Shown piece after piece: positions 57,838 through 64,000 of a DNA stretch of 64,000 nt. Source of the stretch: Mycolicibacterium setense (GTDB taxonomy: Bacteria; Actinomycetota; Actinomycetes; Mycobacteriales; Mycobacteriaceae); the NCBI RefSeq assembly GCF_000805385.1, contig NZ_JTJW01000001.1, positions 124,001 through 188,000 of the forward strand, read 5' to 3'. Position numbers and translations under genes: made by a program. Below the pieces are notes generated by a model that saw nothing but the letters and a program-made list of their open reading frames with translations, was not told the DNA's origin and ran no database searches. Position 1 is the stretch's first letter. Each line of letters starts with the position of its first letter.

Positions 57838-59054
57838 TCAGAATTGCGGGGGCATTCGTCGCCATCACCATCGCCGTAACGGCAGTGGGCTGCACCAGGG
57901 AGGCATCGGAGGCGCAGCCCAAGGCTGCCGAGCAGGCCGGGGTCACGTCCGGCGAGGTCGACCTAGCTGCACTGGACCCGGGCAACTACCCGACAAAGCC
58001 ATTGCCTCCCATGGGGAATGGGGGTGGACCTCAACACCGGGCGGTTCTGGAGGCCAACAGGCTTGCGGACGTCGTGGTGGGGCCGTGGGAGGTAGATCCG
58101 GCCATCAACGAGCCCGCAGGGCTCGGCCTCGCGGGATTCGGTGGACTTCCCATCCTGCCGGAGAAACTGCAGTTGGTCACGAGCGAACAGGCGGCTGAAC
58201 CGGGCAAACCGGGAATGATCACCGGCTACGTTTCGACCCGCAAGATCGAAAACCAGAAAGCCCTCATCAATGTCGTGCTGGAGATGAAGGATCCCGAGGC
58301 AGCCAAAGCCGCAGCACACGACATGCCTCAAAAGATGCTGGATTTCGCCGCCCAATATGAATCTCGACAGGGCACGTCGGTGGTGGCGATTCCCGGTCAC
58401 GACGAGGCCTTTGCCGTCGCGTCCACCTCCACCAAGTACCAGCAGGCGGGAGTGACAAATCGCGTGAGCTCATTCACCGCCCGCGGTCCTTTTGTCTTGA
58501 TGCAGACCGCGGAGACCGGCGGCGACATTGCCGAGGCGGTGTCGCTGGTCGCCAAGACACTCGATCTGCAGCTACCGGCGATTGATTCGTTCACTCCGAC
58601 CCCTGCGGCAGAGTTGGTGAACCTGCCCAAGGATCCGACGGGGCTGTTGGCGCGTGCGCTGCCCGTCGCCAAGGACGGCGAAACATTCTCCAACAATGCA
58701 ACTTTGGGCCCGCGGGCCATGCTGCATGTCGAACGGGATCCGATTGCCGCAGGCAAGGCGTACCGCGAAGCTGGAGTGGATGTAGCAGTGGTCGGGGACG
58801 GGTGGCTATACCGCACTCGTGACGGAGCGGCGGCCGAAAAGCTGGCAACCGGGTACGCCGATACGCAGGGTGGCAGTCGATCTCCCGCCGATGCGGTGCC
58901 CAATTTGCCCGGCAGCACCTGCAATCGCATCGGTGAACAGAATTTCATGTGCACTGGGGCTTTCGATCGAGACGTCTTCGTGGTGCAAGGACCGCGGCTC
59001 AAGGACGTGCATCAGATGGCGGCCGCACAGTATCTCATCTTGGCCGCCAAATGA
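57834..59054 (+). CDS. lipoprotein of a paired family, first copy
   Basis: 406 residues. Signal peptide with lipobox AVGC, Cys20 the lipid site. The mature part has LDPGNYPTKP, ADVVVGPWEVDPAINEP, GHDEAFAV and a C-terminal AAAQYLILAAK. It resembles the DUF7373-type mycobacterial lipoproteins as I recall them; no enzymatic motif. Homologous along its length to the next gene (PGNY, GPWEVDPA, KTLDLQ.PA, AQYL). Coupled by ATGA overlaps on both sides, so FHA regulator, both lipoproteins and probably the kinase form one operon. Confidence 0.82.
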   Translation: MIRIAGAFVAITIAVTAVGCTREASEAQPKAAEQAGVTSGEVDLAALDPGNYPTKPLPPMGNGGGPQHRAVLEANRLADVVVGPWEVDPAINEPAGLGLAGFGGLPILPEKLQLVTSEQAAEPGKPGMITGYVSTRKIENQKALINVVLEMKDPEAAKAAAHDMPQKMLDFAAQYESRQGTSVVAIPGHDEAFAVASTSTKYQQAGVTNRVSSFTARGPFVLMQTAETGGDIAEAVSLVAKTLDLQLPAIDSFTPTPAAELVNLPKDPTGLLARALPVAKDGETFSNNATLGPRAMLHVERDPIAAGKAYREAGVDVAVVGDGWLYRTRDGAAAEKLATGYADTQGGSRSPADAVPNLPGSTCNRIGEQNFMCTGAFDRDVFVVQGPRLKDVHQMAAAQYLILAAK

Positions 59055-60247
59055 TCCGGGGCGAGGCAGCCAACCGGCTGCGTGGCGTCGTAGGGGCGGT
59101 CGCGGCGATCACGGTGGTGGCGACTGGGTGCAGCAGCGTGATAGGCGGTCAGGCCGTCAAGGACCCTGCGGTGGCTGCCGATGCCGTCAACACCGCACTG
59201 CTGCAGCCGGGCAATTACGACACCGCCCCATACCCCAATCCGAAGCCGGAGGTGAACGGCGCCAGGCAAGTGGATGCTCAGCGACTCTCCGACCATGTCA
59301 CTGGTCCTTGGGAGGTCGACCCGGCTTTCACTGAGCCGCTGATGGCCGTTATCGGCCCGGCCCTCTCCGATAAGGGTGTCGATCATGTGATGGGTGCTCC
59401 GGCCGGCCAGATCGCTGTTGATCACGGTTTCATCAATGGATTCGTCACCGGCCGTGCCAGTACGTTGGAGGCTGACAAGCCGCGGACCTCTCTGACCAAC
59501 TTTGTGTTGCGGTTCCCCACTGCCGAAGATGCTGCGGCGTTCGCTGGTGCGGCCCGCGACATTCCGTCTTTTTTGACCAATCCAGAACCGACAACCATCC
59601 CGGGTCATCCTGAGGCGCTGGCGATCCGCGGACTTTACGACGGCAGTTCGGAGGTGGTTAGTTTCGCCGCACATGGCCCCTACGTGCTGTACCAAATCTC
59701 GAGAACCAATGAGGGGCGAATCCTCGAAGAGGTGGTGGCAAAAACTCTCGACCTGCAGATCCCGGCGGTCGATGCGTTCAAGCCGACCGACCCGGCCCAG
59801 TTTCCCACAATGGAGCTAGACCCCACCCACCTCATTGCGCGCACACTGCGTATCGACAAACCGACCACCATGCAGGGTGTCTACGGGCCGCACGGCGTGC
59901 TGCACTACGACCACCCGAGCCTGGCTGAGCCGTTGGACACCGCCGGTGTCGACGCCGCTTCGATAGGCCAGAGCCAGATGTATGTTTTCCAGGCACGTGA
60001 CACCGCAGCGGCCAAGGATCTCGCGGCGACGATTGCAGAAAGCCTCGCCAAGGACGCCAAACCGTCTGTGGAAGTACCGGGCATGCCCACGGCAAGGTGT
60101 TTCGATGCCGCCGGAGCAGGCATCCTGATGATGCGGGCCAGCTGTGTCGTTGCTGCCGACCGTTGGGTGCTGCAGTCTTCGTCCCAGCAACCTCGTGACG
60201 CCGCACAGCAACTCGCAGCCCAGTATCTGATGCTGGTCGGAAGGTAA
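59051..60247 (+). CDS. lipoprotein of a paired family, second copy
   Basis: 398 residues. ATG 59051 overlaps the previous stop; signal peptide with lipobox VATGC, Cys27 the lipid site. The mature part shares with its neighbour LQPGNYDTAP, HVTGPWEVDPAFTEP, IPGHPEALAI, KTLDLQIPAVDAF and the C-terminal AAQYLMLVGR. Tandem duplication with divergence is the likely origin. Anchored outside the membrane next to a receptor kinase gene (9 bp downstream), so it could present ligand to that kinase; this is inference. Confidence 0.82.
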   Translation: MIRGEAANRLRGVVGAVAAITVVATGCSSVIGGQAVKDPAVAADAVNTALLQPGNYDTAPYPNPKPEVNGARQVDAQRLSDHVTGPWEVDPAFTEPLMAVIGPALSDKGVDHVMGAPAGQIAVDHGFINGFVTGRASTLEADKPRTSLTNFVLRFPTAEDAAAFAGAARDIPSFLTNPEPTTIPGHPEALAIRGLYDGSSEVVSFAAHGPYVLYQISRTNEGRILEEVVAKTLDLQIPAVDAFKPTDPAQFPTMELDPTHLIARTLRIDKPTTMQGVYGPHGVLHYDHPSLAEPLDTAGVDAASIGQSQMYVFQARDTAAAKDLAATIAESLAKDAKPSVEVPGMPTARCFDAAGAGILMMRASCVVAADRWVLQSSSQQPRDAAQQLAAQYLMLVGR

Positions 60248-60256
60248 AAGGCAACA

Positions 60257-62353
60257 ATGGAATTCAAGCCTGGTGACGTCGTCGGCGGATATGCGATCCA
60301 AGGTGTCCTGGGCAGGGGCGGCATGGGTATCGTCTATCGCGCCGCGAATCCGACCCTGCCCCGCAGCGATGCGCTCAAAGTCCTCAGCGCCGAGTTCTCC
60401 AACGATCCTCAGTTCCGGGCACGGTTTGAGCGCGAGGCGACCGTAGCGTCAACTCTCGGTCATCCCAACATTGTCGCTGTCTATTCCCGAGGGGAGACCG
60501 ACGGCGGTCAGCTGTGGATCGCGATGCAGTACGTCGCAGGCACGGATGCTGATCGCGAATTGATCGACGGCAGAATGACTCCTGATCGGGCTGCCCATGT
60601 AATCGGCGAGGTCGCGAAAGCCCTCGACTACGCGCACCGTCGTCACGTGTTGCACCGCGATGTCAAGCCGGCGAACTTCTTGATCTCTCCTGCCGAACAC
60701 GACGGTGACGACGAGCGGGTCTTTCTGGCGGACTTCGGCATTGCGCGCGCCAAAGATGACACGGCCCATTTGACCACCGACGGAACGGTGATGGCGTCGA
60801 TCGCCTACGCTGCGCCCGAAGCGCTCAGTGGAACCTCCGATCAACTCGACCATCGAGCCGACATTTATTCGTTGGGCTGCAGTCTGTTTCGGCTGTTGAC
60901 GGGTAAGACCCCGTTCGCCGGCCGGGGTGGTGTGCCAGCGATTGTGACGGCACACGTCTTCGAAGATCCACCGAAGGTGACTGACCTCGCACCACATTTG
61001 CCGGTCGGTCTCAACGATGTCATCGCCAAGGCCATGGCCAAGAATCCCGACGCGCGCTACCAGACGGCCCGTGAACTGGCCGAGGCGACGACCGCCGCGC
61101 TCGCGGATACCACGACGGCGGTGCCCCGATCTACAGTCACTCAGGAGTGGGATTCCGCCCCGCCGTTCTCCGAGGGGGTCACCCACCCGGCGGGCCGTCC
61201 TGCCCAGTGGCGGCCAAGCGGACCACAACCGACCATGGGGGGACGGCCCACCGGGCCGACCCCGAACTCAGGTCCGGCCGTGCCCTATCCCAGCGGCCAG
61301 TTCAGCGCAGCCCACGCCCGTACTCAACCCCGTGAGTTCACCGGTGCCCCGCCAGGGCCCCGATCTCCGGTGCCGATGCCGTCGCCGGAAAAGAAGTCGC
61401 TCAAGCGGCGTATTGCTATTCCGGCCGCCGCCATGCTGCTGGTCGCCGTGGTAGCGGTCGCGGGATTCCTGTTGTTGTATCGAAACAATCCGAACAATGC
61501 TCCGTACACACCCCAGACGATCACGCATGTTCACGGCGCAACCGAGATCACTGCGAGTCCGCGGGCGGTAGCTGCGCTGGGGCCTGGTGACGCGGATGCG
61601 TTGTTGGCGTTGGGGATACAACCGGTAGCCATCGCATCGCCCGGGGGGACCGTACCGTCCTGGATCCGCGACGAGCTCACTGCTGAACCCGCGGTGATGA
61701 ACTTCATCGACACCGGAGCAATTGGGGCGGCCAAACCCGATCTTATTCTGGCCACTGGCGACGTTGACGATGCGACGTATCAGCGTCTCGCGGCCATTGC
61801 CCCGACGATCACCCGTCCGGTCGGCGAGGAGCCGTGGAACTGGCAGGCGCAGCTGAAGTGGATCGCCAAGATCGTGGGCAAGGGAGGCGCTGCTGAACAG
61901 CTGACGTCAACGATCGCTGTCCAGCAGAATGATCTGCGCAACCAGAACAGCAAGGCGGCGGGTAAGACCGTCTCCGTGCTGAACATGTCCGATACCGGAT
62001 ACAGCTGGACGCTGACACCGTCCAATGCCGCGGACTTCCTGACCTCACTCGGACTGACCTATGACCTCAAGCTCGCGCGCGAGGAGGGGGAGACGGCCGA
62101 GACGCGAACGGTGGGGAACATGGCCAGGCTGTACGGCATCGACACCAACGTACTAGTGGTGATCCGTACCGATAAGGCCGCTGGTGGTGGCGGAGCAGCT
62201 GGTCTGCCGGCCGAGCTGGGTGCGTTCCGAGGAGCGATGGTGATCGTGGATGATCCCGACACCATTGCCGCGCTTGCCAACCCAGGGGGCGCATTGGCCA
62301 CCCAATTCCTCGATAAGACGTGGGTGCCGCAGCTGATCGATGAACTTCACTAA
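60257..62353 (+). CDS. receptor Ser/Thr kinase with siderophore-binding-protein-like outer domain
   Basis: 698 residues, AAAGG six bases before ATG. Kinase domain (about 10-275): GRGGMGIVYRA, Lys41 in [16 protein letters not shown] with Asp135, DFGIARAK with Asp159, PEALSG. A Pro-rich juxtamembrane region (about 290-380), one membrane helix (about 386-408) and an outer domain (about 420-698) follow. The outer domain reads like a class III (FepB/FecB-type) substrate-binding protein: ITASPRAVAALGPGDADALLALGIQPVAI, KPDLILATGDVDDATYQRLAAIAPTI, AFRGAMVIVDDP. All catalytic residues are present. Sensor of an iron chelate or similar ligand is inferred. Confidence 0.85.
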   Translation: MEFKPGDVVGGYAIQGVLGRGGMGIVYRAANPTLPRSDALKVLSAEFSNDPQFRARFEREATVASTLGHPNIVAVYSRGETDGGQLWIAMQYVAGTDADRELIDGRMTPDRAAHVIGEVAKALDYAHRRHVLHRDVKPANFLISPAEHDGDDERVFLADFGIARAKDDTAHLTTDGTVMASIAYAAPEALSGTSDQLDHRADIYSLGCSLFRLLTGKTPFAGRGGVPAIVTAHVFEDPPKVTDLAPHLPVGLNDVIAKAMAKNPDARYQTARELAEATTAALADTTTAVPRSTVTQEWDSAPPFSEGVTHPAGRPAQWRPSGPQPTMGGRPTGPTPNSGPAVPYPSGQFSAAHARTQPREFTGAPPGPRSPVPMPSPEKKSLKRRIAIPAAAMLLVAVVAVAGFLLLYRNNPNNAPYTPQTITHVHGATEITASPRAVAALGPGDADALLALGIQPVAIASPGGTVPSWIRDELTAEPAVMNFIDTGAIGAAKPDLILATGDVDDATYQRLAAIAPTITRPVGEEPWNWQAQLKWIAKIVGKGGAAEQLTSTIAVQQNDLRNQNSKAAGKTVSVLNMSDTGYSWTLTPSNAADFLTSLGLTYDLKLAREEGETAETRTVGNMARLYGIDTNVLVVIRTDKAAGGGGAAGLPAELGAFRGAMVIVDDPDTIAALANPGGALATQFLDKTWVPQLIDELH

Positions 62354-62451
62354 CACACAACGACATTCAGCGGTGGCCCGGGCGGTGACGATGGGGTGGA
62401 CGCTGAGGCCGGGGGCGCGCAGCGCCGACACAGAAGAACAGTGAGGAAACG

Positions 62452-63183
62452 ATGCCCAAGGCGCTGCGTTGGCTCAACTTCGTACTCAGTGGCGGCCTCA
62501 CCATCGCGTTCGTGGCGTGGGCGGTGGTGAGCGGGACGCAGCGCAGTTGGCTGACGGCGCCGGCCTTGCTCGGCATCGCAGCGTTCTGGGTAACCATTAT
62601 CGCCACCGGCGTTGTGTCAAGCTCGGCGGTCGCGCGCGGAACCTTCGGTCCCGCTGGCACAGTCCTGAGACCGGACAAGCGTCTCGACATGCTCGCCTTC
62701 GCCACCCTCATCGTGGGCTGCTTGGCGGCAGCGTGGTGTGCATTGCTCGGTGCGACCGGCATGCCTGTCTATCCAATTGCGGGCGAGTACAGCACTCAGT
62801 TCACACTTGGGTCGGTGGTGGTGGCGGCGGGACTGGGGATTGCGCTGCTCTTTCTCATCCGGCGCGGCGGCATCGGTCGTGTCACCCTCACCAGCGACGG
62901 GTTCAGCTTCACCGGGTCCGGTGGGCGCTGGGATGACGTGACCGCCATCACTGACCACTCGACCAGTTCGACATCATCGCCTTGGACACCTCTGGTGATG
63001 GTCATGGCCGATGGCACGGAGTGCATTCTGGCTGAGCCGGGCGTGTACACACCGGGCGGGCATGGCCTGAGCGCGTTTGTCGAATTCTATTGGCGCCATC
63101 CGCAATACCGATTCGAACTCGCCAACGGTCAGGCGCTCGCGCGCCTGCGAGCGCAGTTCTTGTGCGCCGTGTCGCCCGGCTAG
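62452..63183 (+). CDS. four-span membrane protein with PH-like C-terminus
   Basis: 243 residues, GAGGA five bases before ATG. Two hydrophobic pairs (about 10-28, 35-57, 80-103, 118-138) are followed by a soluble domain whose strands GRVTLTSDGFSFTGSGGRWDDVTAITDH and GTECILAEPGVY resemble the small bacterial PH-like domain of Rv0010c-type proteins, encoded at 28508-28924. 98 bp after the kinase gene in the same direction. Function unknown. Confidence 0.75.
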   Translation: MPKALRWLNFVLSGGLTIAFVAWAVVSGTQRSWLTAPALLGIAAFWVTIIATGVVSSSAVARGTFGPAGTVLRPDKRLDMLAFATLIVGCLAAAWCALLGATGMPVYPIAGEYSTQFTLGSVVVAAGLGIALLFLIRRGGIGRVTLTSDGFSFTGSGGRWDDVTAITDHSTSSTSSPWTPLVMVMADGTECILAEPGVYTPGGHGLSAFVEFYWRHPQYRFELANGQALARLRAQFLCAVSPG

Positions 63184-63434
63184 CCAACAGGCACGGGCGA
63201 GCCGGTGACGGCGGTGCTGGCGGGGCGCTTTACAGTGCGTGGAGCCCAGTCCTTCCCCAGTCACCCATCCGTTGTCGGACGTCGGCTTCATCCAGCGCCT
63301 GTGCGGTCGTAGTGGAGGTAGGTGCCGCCCGACTATTCATGTCGCGCCATGAATTATGTTCTGTGCGTTTTATTTCAAACCCGACGCAGGCCCGTTCGAC
63401 TGCGGTGGTTGACCGGGCCCGCATCGCGTTGTGA

Positions 63435-64000
63435 TCAGCGTTTGCCGGTGATTTTCTTACCGATGTCTTTGACGACGCTATGCGCTAGTGTCATGGTGCC
63501 CTTAGGTGTGCAGACCCGTGCCTCAACGATGACATTCTTGCGCGGGCTCATGGCGCGGTCGCAGCCACCCGCGCTCCCGGCTGGCTTGTCGCCTGGCACG
63601 ATCATGATGCCGGCAACGCCATCGCTCTCGGAGGACACAGCCGTCTTCAAGACGTCGTGCTGCCCACCGCCGGAAACGGTGACCTCGGTGTAGTGGCAGG
63701 CCCTCCAGGAGGTGTACTCGTCGTTGAAGAAACGGGTGGCTTCGGTTTCAGAGTTGAACGAGATCACCGACTGGATGACTTTGATACCTGTCGCTTCGTC
63801 GGCGAGGGTCTGTCCGGCGAAACCGGTGTAGTTGGCCGACTTGTAGACGTAATCGATGCCGGGCAGGATGGCGCCGGCGCAGTTGGAGGGCATTACCAGA
63901 ACCCCGCTGAACGGCTCGGACTGCACGGACCCGTCCGGGGTGAGGTCGGCCTCGAGTTTTTCGTTGAGGTAGCCGGCCGATGCCAAAAGGCCCGGCAGGT
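63435..64000 (-). CDS. PknH-type sensor-domain protein, 5' end beyond the window
   Basis: The frame is open to the right edge, so the start lies outside. The visible 188 residues have LPGLLASAGYLNEKL at the edge, then MPSNCAGAIL, FNSETEATRFF, WRACHYTEVTV, GCDRAMSPRKNVIVEARVC and the C-terminal VVKDIGKKITGKR. The Cys pattern and order match the extracellular sensor domain of PknH (PknH_C), often found as a separate lipoprotein in mycobacteria. Convergent with the membrane-protein gene; the 251-bp gap between them (63184-63434) shows no gene or clear terminator. Confidence 0.8.
   Translation of the reverse strand, partial: LPGLLASAGYLNEKLEADLTPDGSVQSEPFSGVLVMPSNCAGAILPGIDYVYKSANYTGFAGQTLADEATGIKVIQSVISFNSETEATRFFNDEYTSWRACHYTEVTVSGGGQHDVLKTAVSSESDGVAGIMIVPGDKPAGSAGGCDRAMSPRKNVIVEARVCTPKGTMTLAHSVVKDIGKKITGKR

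Noticed and set aside
60257..62353. Kinase considered a pseudokinase because of its unusual outer domain
   Set aside because: Glycine loop, Lys41, HRD Asp135 and DFG Asp159 are all present.

Overview
The window is a high-GC actinobacterial chromosome segment centred on the replication origin of a rapidly growing Mycobacterium (Mycolicibacterium type). The evidence is gene order: murJ-sigM-rsmA-trxB-trxC-cwlM, then parB-parA-gid-jag-yidC-yidD-rnpA-rpmH on the minus strand, oriC, dnaA-dnaN-gnd-recF-dciA-gyrB-gyrA on the plus strand, tRNA-Ile/tRNA-Ala, cwsA, ppiA, crgA, trpG, and the pknB-pknA-pbpA-rodA-pstP-fhaB-fhaA operon followed by tRNA-Leu. A 6-phosphogluconate dehydrogenase gene between dnaN and recF, absent there in M. 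tuberculosis, and whiB6/espM so close to oriC both fit the M. smegmatis type of arrangement. The species cannot be named from the sequence alone.

Layout. 1-6506: cell-wall and redox block (MurJ with its pseudokinase tail, SigM and its anti-sigma factor, thioredoxin system, the catalytically dead amidase CwlM). 6558-8501: a DoxX-like/TetR pair with two tandem operators, and an Rv3916c-type protein. 8724-14143: ParABS with three perfect parS sites lying inside genes, then ribosome, membrane-insertase and RNase P genes. 14144-16824: dnaA and the two flanking non-coding regions with DnaA boxes and an AT-rich stretch (oriC). 16825-26417: replication and topoisomerase genes. 26474-30900: tRNAs, small division proteins, cyclophilin, trpG. 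30878-40533: one minus-strand operon that controls peptidoglycan synthesis through Ser/Thr phosphorylation. MurJ, CwlM, PknB and FhaA, all encoded here, are known to act together in mycobacteria.

40808-52362 is accessory or mixed: hydrolase, rmlA, ring-cleaving dioxygenase, nitroreductase, then a tightly coupled three-gene module at 44330-49975 (Fn3-like protein, GAP1-like protein, zinc-ribbon GTPase). PPOX, pirin, a mini-DivIVA protein and WhiB6 follow.

52363-64000 looks like an ESX-1-adjacent signalling island: whiB6 and divergent espM, an EspI-like MinD ATPase, a Pro-rich membrane protein with three phospho-acceptor-like T motifs, an FHA plus HTH paralogue of EspM, two related lipoproteins, a receptor kinase whose outer domain looks like a siderophore-type substrate-binding protein, a small membrane protein, and a partial PknH-type sensor-domain protein. 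The two divergent promoter regions of this island share a CGTAGC motif that resolves into GTAGCG-N-CGCTAC, a plausible operator of the EspM-type regulators. This island and the GTPase module are the two best candidates for poorly described systems. No insertion sequence, integrase, CRISPR array or obvious pseudogene was seen.
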